This document shows positions 51,683 through 59,827 of a DNA stretch of 64,000 nt, one piece after another; the stretch's first letter is position 1; every line of letters begins with the position of its first letter. The notes beneath the pieces are model-generated. The model was not told the DNA's origin, ran no database searches, and was given only the letters and a program-made list of their open reading frames with translations. The position numbers and the translations under genes were made by a program. This DNA is from Microbacterium sp. H83 (GTDB lineage Bacteria; Actinomycetota; Actinomycetes; Actinomycetales; Microbacteriaceae), in NCBI RefSeq assembly GCF_001650405.1, contig NZ_LWCU01000045.1, forward strand, positions 62,001 to 126,000, given 5' to 3'.

Positions 51683-54600
51683 TTGTCGAACGTCACGCAG
51701 GACGCGCTGGATCGACGCGCCGCCGCCCCCGCTCCCCGCACACTGATCGATGTCCTGCGCGACACCACGGCGCGGCATCCCGATGCCTCGGCTATCGAAG
51801 ACGCCGACGGCGCCCTGAGCTACGGAGAGCTACTGGCACGCGTATGGCGGACCGCCGCCGACCTGCACGCCGCCGGGGTGCGGTCGGGGGACCGCGTCGG
51901 CATCCGGATGACATCGGGACGCCGGGAGCTCTACATCGGCATCCTCGGCGCGATGGCGGCGGGCGCGGCCTACGTCCCGGTCGATGCCGACGATCCGCAG
52001 GAGCGCGCCGACCTGGTGTTCGGCGAGGCGCACGTCGCGGGAGTCATCACCGACGCCGGCTACGGTCCGGCCGACGCCTCGCCGCCGACGCCCCTGTTCC
52101 GCAGCGCCGATCCGCATCCGAGCACCTCCGCGGAGCCCGTCGTCACGCCCCCTGGCATCGACGACGACGCCTGGATCATCTTCACCTCGGGATCGACCGG
52201 CGTCCCGAAGGGCGTCGCGGTGTCGCACCGCTCCGCCGCCGCGTTCGTCGACGCCGAGGCGCGGCTGTTCCTGCAGGACGCGCCGCTCGGTCCCGGCGAC
52301 CGCGTGCTGGCGGGCCTCTCGGTCGCGTTCGATGCGTCGTGCGAGGAGATGTGGCTCGCGTGGGGACACGGTGCCTGCCTGGTGCCGGCGCCGCGGGCGC
52401 TCGTCCGCTCCGGCGAGGACCTCGGCCCGTGGCTGCTCGGTCACGGCATCACCGTCGTCTCGACCGTCCCCACCCTCGCCGCGCTGTGGCCGCAGGACGC
52501 GATCGAGAACGTCCGACTGCTGATCTTCGGCGGCGAGGCGTGCCCGCCCGAACTCGTCGCCCGACTCGCAGCGGACGGCAGGGAGATCTGGAACACCTAC
52601 GGCCCGACGGAGGCGACCGTCGTCGCGTGCGCCGCGCTCATGGACGGCACCGGTCCCGTGCGCATCGGGCTCCCGCTCGACGGGTGGTCTCTCGCGGTGG
52701 TCGACGCCGCGGGCGAGCGGGTGGCCGACGGCGAGCCCGGCGAGCTCATCATCGGCGGCGTCGGACTCGCCAGGTATCTGGACCCGGCGAAGGACGCCGA
52801 GAAGTACGCGCCGATGCCCTCCCTCGGCTGGGAGCGCGCGTATCGCTCCGGCGACCTCGTCCGATTCGATCCCGAGGGCCTGGTCTTCCAGGGACGCGCC
52901 GACGACCAGGTCAAGATCGGCGGGCGGCGCATCGAGCTCGGCGAGGTCGAGGCGGCTCTGCAGGCCCTGACCTCGGTCTCGGCGGCGACGGTGGTCGTGC
53001 AGAAGAGCGAGGCGGGGATGCCGCTGCTCGTCGGATATGTCGTCCCCGACGAGGGCTTCGACCGCCAGGTGGCGCGCGGCGAACTGGCCGAGACCCTGCC
53101 CGCCCCCCTCATCCCGCTGCTGGCCACGGTGGACGACCTCCCCGTGCGGACCTCGGGCAAGGTCGACAAGGCCGCGCTTCCGTGGCCGCTCGACTCCGGC
53201 GACGCGGGCGCCTCCTCCCTCTCGGGCACGGCAGCATGGCTCGCGGAGCAGTGGTTCGCCGTGCTCGGGGTACGACCCGACGACGAGGATGCGGACTTCT
53301 TCCAGCTCGGGGGCGGCTCGCTCGCCGCCGCCCAGCTCGTCTCGCGGCTGCGCACCCGAGCCCCCGAGTTCACGATGACCGATGTCTACGATCTGCCGCG
53401 CCTGCGTCAGATGGCGGACGCCGTCGAGGAGGACGCCGACGACGACCCCGAGGAACGGGTCTTCAGCACGCCTGCGCCGACTCCGAGACGGATGCAGTGG
53501 GTGCAGACGCTCGCCGGCCTGCCGCTGTTCGTGTTCACCGGCATCCGCTGGCTGCTCTTCCTCCTGACCGCGAGCTGGATCCTGCGGCTCTTCCCCGGCT
53601 TCTACGTCCTCCCCGAGGTCTCCGGGTGGACGCTCCTCGTCGGGCTCGTGCTCTTCGCCACGCCGCTCGGCAAGATGACGATCGCCGCCGTGGCCGCGCG
53701 GCTGCTGCTGGCCGGCGTGCGCCCCGGAGACCACCCCCGCGGCGGAGCCGTGCACCTGCGGCTCTGGCTCGCGGAGCAGATCGCGCAGCAGGTCGATCCG
53801 GTGGGTCTCGCCGGCGCACCCTGGGTCGTCTACTACGCCCGCGCGCTCGGCGCCCGCATCCACAAGGACGTCGACCTCCACACCATCCCGCCGATCACCG
53901 GGATGCTCGAGATCGGCGCCGGAGCGTCGGTCGAGCCGGAGGTCGATCTCACCGGCTACTGGATCGACGGCGACACGGTGCGCATCGGCGGCATCCGCAT
54001 CGGCGCCGACGCGACGATCGGAGCGCGCAGCACGCTCGCGCCCGGCACGAGGATCGGTCGACGCGCCGAGATCGCGCCCGGATCCGCCGTCTTCGGCCGC
54101 GTGCGCGCCGGTCAGCGCTGGGCGGGTTCTCCCGCGGCCCGCGTGGGCGGGACCTCGACGCCCTTCGCCCCCGGTCGACCGCCGAGCCGCACGCGCTGGC
54201 TGTGGGCGTACGCCGCGTCGTCCGCGCTCCTGGGGGCGCTGCCGATCGTCGCGCTGGCCGCCGGGGCGCTGGTGCTGGCGGCGGGCATGCGCGGGGCGGA
54301 GACCCTGCCCGGTGCGCTGCCCGGCATGCTCTCCCTCCTCGTTCCGGCGGTGCTGGTGGCCGGCGCGGTCTTCGCGCTGCTGGTCCTCGGTCTGGTGCGC
54401 CTCCTCGGGATCGGGCTCCACGAGGGCGTGCACCCGGTGCGCTCCCGCATCGCCTGGCAGGCGTGGACGACCGAGCGTCTGCTCGACTCGGCCCGCACGT
54501 TCCTGTTCCCGCTCTACTCCAGCATCCTCACCCCGATGTGGCTGCGAGCGCTCGGCGCCGACGTCGGACGCGACGTCGAGGCGTCGACCGTGCTCCTCAT

Positions 54601-55609
54601 CCCGAAGCTGACGACGATCGCCGACGGCGCGTTCCTCGCCGACGACACCATGGTCGCGACGTACGAGCTGCAGGGCGGGTGGATGCGGCTGGCGAGGGCC
54701 CGCATCGGCAAGCGGGCCTTCCTCGGCAACTCCGGTCTCGCCGCCGGCGGCCACAACGTCCCGAAGGACGGGCTGGTCGCCGTGCTGTCGGTCGCCCCGC
54801 CCAAGGCGAAGGCCGGATCGTCGTGGCTGGGCTCGCCGGCCTCACGGCTGCGTCGCGTCGTCAACGACGCCGACCTCGAGCGCACCTATCGGCCCCGTCC
54901 CGGCCTGCGCGTCGCCCGCGCGCTGTGGGAGCTCGGCCGCATCGTCCCCGTGATCGTGACGTGTGCGCTCGGCCTGGCCGTGCTGCTCACCCTCGCGGCG
55001 ATCGTCGAGACCTGGGGTCTGGGCGCGGCCGTCCTGCTCTCGAGTGTCGTGATGCTCGCCGCGGGAGCGGTCGCCGCCCTGGTGACCACCGCCGCGAAGT
55101 GGCTGATCGTCGGTCCGATCCGCGCCGGCGAGCATCCGCTGTGGTCGAGCTTCGTATGGCGCACCGAGGTCTCCGACACGTTCACCGAGATGCTGGCGGC
55201 TCCCTGGTTCGCGAACGCGGCCGCGGGGACGCCTGCGCTCGCGATCTGGCTCCGCACTCTCGGTGCGAAGATCGGCCGCGGCGTGTGGACCGACAGCTAC
55301 TGGCTTCCGGAACCGGACCTCGTCACCCTGGGCGACGGCGCGACGGTCAACCGCGGTTGTGTGGTTCAGACCCATCTGTTCCATGATCGTGTGATGAGCA
55401 TCGACGCAGTGACCCTCGAGAACGGTGCGACCCTCGGTCCGCACAGTGTCATCCTGCCCGCCGCCACGATCGGCGCGGACGCCACCGTCGGCCCCGCGTC
55501 GCTGGTCATGCGCGGGGAGCTCGTCCCCGTCGGGAGCCGCTGGAGCGGCAACCCGATCGGACCGTGGCGAGCCGTCAAGGTGCGCTCGTACCAGGCCTCG
55601 GACGTATGA
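51683..55609 (+). CDS. Pls/PosA-type membrane non-ribosomal peptide synthetase (poly(amino acid) synthetase-like)
   Basis: A 1308-aa protein, close to the 1319 aa I recall for the Streptomyces epsilon-poly-L-lysine synthetase Pls. An adenylation domain (1-500) has IIFTSGSTGVPKGVAVSH, NTYGPTEATV and the A10 Lys in TSGKVDK (Lys493). A carrier domain follows with phosphopantetheine Ser546 (FFQLGGGSLAAAQLV). The remaining 700 residues alternate about six membrane helices with three hexapeptide-repeat (left-handed beta-helix) domains near 740-815, 957-1055 and 1194-1290, the arrangement of the Pls C-terminal region. There is no standard condensation or thioesterase domain. The pocket residues read lysine-like. 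The start is a TTG 4 nt after the H1-like gene, with no in-frame ATG nearby. It overlaps the M1 peptidase gene by 4 nt. Confidence 0.9.
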   Translation: MSNVTQDALDRRAAAPAPRTLIDVLRDTTARHPDASAIEDADGALSYGELLARVWRTAADLHAAGVRSGDRVGIRMTSGRRELYIGILGAMAAGAAYVPVDADDPQERADLVFGEAHVAGVITDAGYGPADASPPTPLFRSADPHPSTSAEPVVTPPGIDDDAWIIFTSGSTGVPKGVAVSHRSAAAFVDAEARLFLQDAPLGPGDRVLAGLSVAFDASCEEMWLAWGHGACLVPAPRALVRSGEDLGPWLLGHGITVVSTVPTLAALWPQDAIENVRLLIFGGEACPPELVARLAADGREIWNTYGPTEATVVACAALMDGTGPVRIGLPLDGWSLAVVDAAGERVADGEPGELIIGGVGLARYLDPAKDAEKYAPMPSLGWERAYRSGDLVRFDPEGLVFQGRADDQVKIGGRRIELGEVEAALQALTSVSAATVVVQKSEAGMPLLVGYVVPDEGFDRQVARGELAETLPAPLIPLLATVDDLPVRTSGKVDKAALPWPLDSGDAGASSLSGTAAWLAEQWFAVLGVRPDDEDADFFQLGGGSLAAAQLVSRLRTRAPEFTMTDVYDLPRLRQMADAVEEDADDDPEERVFSTPAPTPRRMQWVQTLAGLPLFVFTGIRWLLFLLTASWILRLFPGFYVLPEVSGWTLLVGLVLFATPLGKMTIAAVAARLLLAGVRPGDHPRGGAVHLRLWLAEQIAQQVDPVGLAGAPWVVYYARALGARIHKDVDLHTIPPITGMLEIGAGASVEPEVDLTGYWIDGDTVRIGGIRIGADATIGARSTLAPGTRIGRRAEIAPGSAVFGRVRAGQRWAGSPAARVGGTSTPFAPGRPPSRTRWLWAYAASSALLGALPIVALAAGALVLAAGMRGAETLPGALPGMLSLLVPAVLVAGAVFALLVLGLVRLLGIGLHEGVHPVRSRIAWQAWTTERLLDSARTFLFPLYSSILTPMWLRALGADVGRDVEASTVLLIPKLTTIADGAFLADDTMVATYELQGGWMRLARARIGKRAFLGNSGLAAGGHNVPKDGLVAVLSVAPPKAKAGSSWLGSPASRLRRVVNDADLERTYRPRPGLRVARALWELGRIVPVIVTCALGLAVLLTLAAIVETWGLGAAVLLSSVVMLAAGAVAALVTTAAKWLIVGPIRAGEHPLWSSFVWRTEVSDTFTEMLAAPWFANAAAGTPALAIWLRTLGAKIGRGVWTDSYWLPEPDLVTLGDGATVNRGCVVQTHLFHDRVMSIDAVTLENGATLGPHSVILPAATIGADATVGPASLVMRGELVPVGSRWSGNPIGPWRAVKVRSYQASDV

Positions 55610-56928
55610 CCGTCGACCCCTACACCCCGCACAGCGGCGACCGCCGCTACGGGGTGCTGCACTACGACCTCGCCGTCGACTACCGGGTCACCACCAACCG
55701 CCTCTCCGGCACGGCGACGATCCGGCTGCAGCTCGCGGAGCGGACATCGCACATCTCCTTCGATCTGGTCGGGCTCAAGGCGACCAAGGTCCGCGTGACC
55801 GGCGATCGTCGCGCGTCGTTCCGTCAGGACGCGCGCCGCCTCAAGGTGGTCTTCGGAGCGGACCGGGAGAGCGGCGAGGAGCTCACGGTGGTGGTCGAGT
55901 ACGCGGGTGCCCCCGCGCCGCGACGCACGCGCTGGGGCCTCCTCGGCTGGGAGGAGCTCGAAGACGGGGTGCTGGTGGCGTCGCAGCCGACCGGCGCGCC
56001 CACCTGGTTCCCGTGCAACGACATCCCCTCCGACAAGGCGACGTACCGGTTGGAGATCACCGCCGACCCCGAGTACACCGTCGTCAGCGGCGGCGAGGCG
56101 ACCCGATCGACGCAGCGCGGACGCACCAGATGGACTTTCCAGCAGCCCGTCCGCACGGCGACGTACCTCATGACGGTGCAGATCGGGCAGTACGCGGACG
56201 ACCGCGTGGACCTCGCCGGAATCCCGGGTCGGCTGTACCACCCGCGCGCTCTCGCTCCTCGGGTGCGCGCGGACTTCGCACGGCTGCCCGACATGATGCA
56301 GACGTTCGTCGCGGCTTTCGGCCCGTACCCCTACGAGTCCTACAAGGTCGTCGTGACCGCCGACGACCTCGAGATCCCGCTCGAAGCGCAGGGGATGGCC
56401 ATCTTCGGGGCGAATCACGTCGACGGCGTCGGGGGCAGCGAGCGGCTCGTCGCGCACGAACTCGCGCACCAGTGGTTCGGCAACAGCGTCGGGGTCGCGC
56501 GCTGGCAGGACATCTGGCTGAACGAGGGGTTCGCCTGCTACGCGGAGTGGCTGTGGTCGGAGGCGGCGGGCGGACCGACGGCGCACGCGCAGGCGGTCGC
56601 GCACCACGCCCAGCTCCGAGCCCTCCCGCAGGACCTGATGCTGTCCGATCCGGGCCCTGCCGACATGTTCGACGACCGCGTCTACAAGCGCGGGGCGCTG
56701 ACGCTGCACGCCCTCCGCCTGACGATCGGAGCGGATGCCTTCTTCGGTCTCGTGCAGGAGTGGACGTCCCGCTTCGCGGGTCTCGCGGCCACCACCGACG
56801 ATTTCCTCGGCCTCGTCGACGGGGCCGGCGACGGCGCACGCGCGCTCGTGCGCACCTGGATCGACGAGCTCCCGCTCCCGAGCCTCCCGCGCAGCGGTCG
56901 TCAGCCGAGGGCGACGCTGAGCGTGTGA
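55606..56928 (+). CDS. M1-family zinc metallopeptidase (aminopeptidase-like)
   Basis: A compact 440-aa M1 peptidase lacking the usual large C-terminal domain. The zinc site is HELAH (His284, Glu285, His288) plus Glu307 in NEGFA, 18 residues later. The N-terminal substrate motif is LEAQGM rather than GAMEN, but keeps the Glu that binds the substrate amino group. The transition-state Tyr is likely in RVYKRGALTL. No signal peptide is visible. The ATG overlaps the synthetase stop (ATGA), so the two are translationally coupled. I infer a role in trimming, recycling or self-protection for the synthetase product; general peptide turnover is the alternative. Its end overlaps the convergent sfp-like gene by 28 nt. 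Confidence 0.9.
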   Translation: MTVDPYTPHSGDRRYGVLHYDLAVDYRVTTNRLSGTATIRLQLAERTSHISFDLVGLKATKVRVTGDRRASFRQDARRLKVVFGADRESGEELTVVVEYAGAPAPRRTRWGLLGWEELEDGVLVASQPTGAPTWFPCNDIPSDKATYRLEITADPEYTVVSGGEATRSTQRGRTRWTFQQPVRTATYLMTVQIGQYADDRVDLAGIPGRLYHPRALAPRVRADFARLPDMMQTFVAAFGPYPYESYKVVVTADDLEIPLEAQGMAIFGANHVDGVGGSERLVAHELAHQWFGNSVGVARWQDIWLNEGFACYAEWLWSEAAGGPTAHAQAVAHHAQLRALPQDLMLSDPGPADMFDDRVYKRGALTLHALRLTIGADAFFGLVQEWTSRFAGLAATTDDFLGLVDGAGDGARALVRTWIDELPLPSLPRSGRQPRATLSV

Positions 56929-57554
56929 CCCGCTGGGCCCGCGATCGTCGTCGCTGTGATCGTCGTCGACCGCCCGGGCAGGAGGACGGACCACGTCGTG
57001 GCCCGCTCCGGTGCTGAGGCGGGCGCGGACGGGTCCGCATGCATCCGCACCGCCGCGAGATCGACGTCGAGTCCGCGGCCATCCGCCTTCAATGCCGCCT
57101 CCATGCGCGTCCAGCCGGCCAGGTCGGGAACCTCCGACGGCGCGAAGAGCGCGGCGATCTCGGCCACCCTGGACGCGGACGATGCCGGTTCGAGGTCGAC
57201 CCCGACGGATGCCGGCCATGGCGCCGCGGCCACGGCGACGAGTCCGTCGGCGTGACTGACGCTCATCGAGACGCCGTCGGTGCGCGGAGCAGCGTGGTGC
57301 CGTCCGCACCGATCGCAGCGGCTGTCGATCACGACGCCGGGTTCGCCGCGCAGCTCGCTCACCACGTCACGGAGAAGGGCGCGTCCGGCGAGGAAGGCCT
57401 CGGCGCGCGCGCCGCGCAGCTCGGCCAGGCGTGCGGACTGCCCCTCGCCCATCGCGGCGAGATCGCGCTCCGTGAAGCCGCCGGCGGGGACGGCGGGCGC
57501 CCATCGCACGACGGCATCCCGCCAGGAGAGGCGCCCCGCGCCCGTGTCGGCCAC
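56901..57554 (-). CDS. 4'-Phosphopantetheinyl transferase, Sfp type
   Basis: Attaches the phosphopantetheine arm to carrier-protein serines. The 217-aa protein has the Sfp-type motifs MSVSHADGLVAVAAA, VGVDLEP with the metal-binding Asp120 and Glu122, and WTRMEAALKADGRG in place of WxxKEAxxK. RCDRCGRHHAAP corresponds to the CGKPH-like segment. The neighbouring Pls-like synthetase contains a carrier domain that needs exactly this modification. The start is a GTG at 57554. It overlaps the M1 gene tail to tail by 28 nt. Confidence 0.88.
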   Translation of the reverse strand: MADTGAGRLSWRDAVVRWAPAVPAGGFTERDLAAMGEGQSARLAELRGARAEAFLAGRALLRDVVSELRGEPGVVIDSRCDRCGRHHAAPRTDGVSMSVSHADGLVAVAAAPWPASVGVDLEPASSASRVAEIAALFAPSEVPDLAGWTRMEAALKADGRGLDVDLAAVRMHADPSAPASAPERATTWSVLLPGRSTTITATTIAGPAGHTLSVALG

Positions 57555-57571
57555 GCGCCGACCCTGTCCGG

Positions 57572-57874
57572 TCAGACCTCGAAGTCGACCGCGACGCGCG
57601 ACGCGACCACGGAGCGCACGTATCCGGTGACCTCGGTGTGCGCGGGATGCACCTGATACGCCTCCAGTTCGGCGACCGAGGGGAAGTCCGCGACGAGTGC
57701 GACGTCCCAGTTCGCATCGGCGTACAGAGTGTTCGCGCCGACCGAGATCGACAGCAGTCCGGGGACGACGCCGTCGAGCGCGTTCAGACGGCGAGCGATC
57801 TCCGCCGCGTGCGCCGCGCGCTCCTCGGCTCCCTCGGCGGCCAGCTTCCAGCTGACGACGTGACGGATGGTCAT
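57572..57874 (-). CDS. Dabb-family (stress-responsive alpha-beta barrel) protein
   Basis: A 100-aa dimeric ferredoxin-fold protein of the Dabb family. MTIRHVVSWKLAAEGAEER at the start, then VGANTLYADANWDVALVADF and YQVHPAHTEVTGYVRSVVAS, match the family. Some members are cyclases or stress proteins; function here unknown. AAGGAG precedes the ATG, which overlaps the glutaredoxin-like stop by 4 nt. Confidence 0.88.
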   Translation of the reverse strand: MTIRHVVSWKLAAEGAEERAAHAAEIARRLNALDGVVPGLLSISVGANTLYADANWDVALVADFPSVAELEAYQVHPAHTEVTGYVRSVVASRVAVDFEV

Positions 57875-58167
57875 CGCGACTCCTTCGTGTCGGTCAGGGC
57901 GTCGGCGCGCACCGCGTCCTCGAGCGCGTCGCGCAGCCGGTCGGCCGAGAGGCGCCAGTGGGCGTGGAGCTCGCCGTCGATGAGCACGACCGGGATCTTC
58001 TCCCACCAGAGGTCGAACAGCGCCGGGTCGTCGTGGATCGACGCCTCGACGATCTCGATGCGCTCGGCAGCGGCATCCGGCAGCTCGGCGACGACGGTGT
58101 CGATGATCTCCGACGCGACATCGCACAGGTGGCAGTCGGGCTTGCCGATGAGCGTCAGCGTCGTCAC
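57871..58167 (-). CDS. Glutaredoxin-like (DUF836/thioredoxin-fold) protein
   Basis: A 98-aa thioredoxin-fold protein with the redox motif CHLC (Cys12-Cys15) in LIGKPDCHLCDVASEII and the cis-Pro segment EKIPVVLIDGELHAHWRL. Such proteins handle disulfides or glutathione/mycothiol-type adducts. The GTG start overlaps the rhodanese stop (GTGA). Confidence 0.87.
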   Translation of the reverse strand: MTTLTLIGKPDCHLCDVASEIIDTVVAELPDAAAERIEIVEASIHDDPALFDLWWEKIPVVLIDGELHAHWRLSADRLRDALEDAVRADALTDTKESR

Positions 58168-58466
58168 GCGGACGGCACCTCGACCTCGCGGCCCTGCGCG
58201 ATCCACTCCCCCGTGCCGCCCTCGACGTTCGTGGCGTCGTAGCCGCGGCTCTCGAGCGCCTCGACCACACGCGCCGACCGTCCGCCCGCCTGGCAGATCA
58301 CGTCGAACGCCTCGGACGGGAGCTCGCCGAGGCGGTCGCCGATCTCGGACATCGGGATGTTCACGGCGCCGGGGACGTGTCCCGCGGCGAACTCGTGCAC
58401 CTCGCGCACATCGATGAGCGGGGTGTTCGAGCGCTCGGCGAGCTCGGTGACGGTGATCGACTTCAT
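58164..58466 (-). CDS. Single-domain rhodanese-like sulfurtransferase
   Basis: A 100-aa rhodanese domain. The active-site loop has Cys58 in VICQAGGRSARVVEAL, preceded by PLIDVREVHEFAAGHVPGAV. It may carry persulfide sulfur or detoxify thiols. AGGAG precedes the ATG at 58466; the frame extends upstream but without support. It begins the operon rhodanese-glutaredoxin-like-Dabb. Confidence 0.9.
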   Translation of the reverse strand: MKSITVTELAERSNTPLIDVREVHEFAAGHVPGAVNIPMSEIGDRLGELPSEAFDVICQAGGRSARVVEALESRGYDATNVEGGTGEWIAQGREVEVPSA

Positions 58467-58549
58467 GGCTGCTCCTGCGACAGAGGGTCGGAATCGCGGC
58501 GGGAGACACAAAGCGCCCGTCCGGAGACAGGCGCTCGGTGTCTGGCCGC

Positions 58550-58648
58550 TTACTTCTTGTTGCGGCGCTGGTGGCGAGTCTTGCGAAGCAGCTTGCGGTG
58601 CTTCTTCTTCGCCATGCGCTTGCGGCGCTTCTTGATGACAGAACCCAC
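58550..58648 (-). CDS. 30S ribosomal protein bS22 / AURKAIP1-COX24 domain miniprotein
   Basis: A 32-aa, extremely basic protein: GSVIKKRRKRMAKKKHRK followed by LLRKTRHQRRNKK. This matches the actinobacterial bS22 (Rv0500B-like) proteins found on the small ribosomal subunit. The GTG at 58648 has GAGG 6 nt upstream. In mycobacteria it lies next to a BldC/excisionase-type gene and near proC, as here. It is easily missed because of its length. Confidence 0.88.
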   Translation of the reverse strand: MGSVIKKRRKRMAKKKHRKLLRKTRHQRRNKK

Positions 58649-58830
58649 GGAAACCTCACTAAGTCAGGGGCTGGGCGTCGCACAGTGCGGACACCCGGGT
58701 ACGGGCACGGAAAATGCCTCGGATCATTCTAGCAAACCCGAGCGCGTGCGCCGGACGCGCTCACTCGTCGGTGCGATCCGTGACCATGAGGCGCCGGACG
58801 AGGGCGTGTCCACGGGCCGCTCGTCCGGGG

Positions 58831-59022
58831 TCAGCCCACGTCGGCGATCGGACGCTGCATGGCGTCGGCGACGGACGACTCCGGGACTCGGAAGCTCCGA
58901 CCGAAGCGGATGGCGGGCAGCTCCCCAGCGTGCACCATCCGATACACCGTCATCTTCGACACGCGCATGAGCTCGGCGACCTCAGCCACCGTAAGGAACC
59001 GGACTTCTGGAACCTCGGGCAT
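58831..59022 (-). CDS. BldC/excisionase-family helix-turn-helix protein (Rv0500A-like)
   Basis: A 63-aa MerR-like DNA-binding protein: VRFLTVAEVAELMRVSKMTV followed by YRMVHAGELPAIRFGRSFRV. This is the BldC/excisionase winged-helix form without an effector domain. I choose the ATG at 59022 (MPEVPEV); a GTG ten codons upstream is possible. It precedes the bS22 gene by 180 nt on the same strand. Confidence 0.9.
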   Translation of the reverse strand: MPEVPEVRFLTVAEVAELMRVSKMTVYRMVHAGELPAIRFGRSFRVPESSVADAMQRPIADVG

Positions 59023-59052
59023 CCCACGTACCCCTTTCTCGATTGTGGACAC

Positions 59053-59082
59053 ACTCTATGTGCAAGCTGGGACGCGTGTAAA
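59053..59082 (-). promoter_or_regulatory. Predicted promoter of the BldC-like gene
   Basis: TTTACA (59077-59082) and TAGAGT (59053-59058) on the minus strand are 18 bp apart, about 30 nt before the ATG at 59022. The rest of the 288-nt gap up to the arsR stop holds a hairpin at 59257-59295 and no gene that I can support. Confidence 0.6.
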
Positions 59083-59256
59083 CCCGCGTGACTCGTGTGA
59101 TCAATGAGACCTCCGATCGACCGTCGGGTCGTCCGGCGGCCGGCGTCTCAGCCGGAGCATAGACGACGCCCCGGAGGCGCTCAGGATGGTCGATCAGACT
59201 GGCGGCACGACTCGACATGGCACCGTTCGAGTCCACGCGGACTGGGGTCCGCGCTT

Positions 59257-59295
59257 TCGCCCCCGACGACCTGCCCCCCGGATCGCCGGGGGCGA
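59257..59295 (-). terminator. Candidate terminator of the ArsR gene
   Basis: TCGCCCCCG (59257-59265) pairs perfectly with CGGGGGCGA (59287-59295), 16 nt after the arsR stop in the minus direction. The 21-nt loop is long, and there is only AAA rather than a T-tract, so confidence is moderate. Confidence 0.4.
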
Positions 59296-59310
59296 ACTGC
59301 GTCGGTGCGG

Positions 59311-59727
59311 TCAGGCGCCGAGTCGCTTGAGCGCCGTCGCGACGACGTGCTTCGCGGACGCCGCGGCGCGGCCGACGACCTCGGCGGCGTGCGCGGCGCC
59401 GTCGGGCAGCGGCTGACCCGGGTAGTCGATGTCGGGGGCGTCGTCTCCGTAGGCGTCCATGAGGAACGGCACGAGCCAGTCGTCCACCGCTTCGAGCGGC
59501 GCGACGGCCAGACTGTAGAACCGGCGCTGACCGTCTTCACGGACGCTGACGAGCTCCGCCTCGCGCAGCACCTTGAGGTGCTTGGACACCGTGGGCTGGC
59601 TGATCCCGAGATCGGCGACGATCTGGCTCACGCTGGTGCCGGCCTCACCTTCGGTCGTGCGTCGCAGGAGGAGCTGGAGGATGTCTCGCCTCGTACCGTC
59701 TGCGATCACGTCGAAGATGTCCGTCAT
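59311..59727 (-). CDS. ArsR-family transcriptional regulator
   Basis: A 138-aa winged-helix repressor. The N-terminal domain reads MTDIFDVIADGTRRDILQLL, and the recognition region is VADLGISQPTVSKHLKVL followed by REAELVSVREDGQRRFYSL. No Cys metal site is visible in the HTH, so it may be a non-metal ArsR. A C-terminal extension of about 45 residues is Ala-rich. The ATG lies 6 nt after TACCCT (59734-59739), a leaderless start. It is divergent from the potassium-uptake genes. Confidence 0.92.
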   Translation of the reverse strand: MTDIFDVIADGTRRDILQLLLRRTTEGEAGTSVSQIVADLGISQPTVSKHLKVLREAELVSVREDGQRRFYSLAVAPLEAVDDWLVPFLMDAYGDDAPDIDYPGQPLPDGAAHAAEVVGRAAASAKHVVATALKRLGA

Positions 59728-59827
59728 GTGATCAGGGTAGTCTCCCCCGGCACGGAGTACCATGACGAAGGCTCGGCGAACGGCGCCGCGCTGCCGGGAT
59801 GCGGTGCACGGATCGAAGGGGGCTGCG

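Noticed and set aside
51830..54754. Long antisense frame opposite the Pls-like gene (974 codons)
   Set aside because: High GC content leaves antisense frames open. Composition is Arg/Gly/Asp-rich without domains, while the plus strand has clear NRPS motifs.
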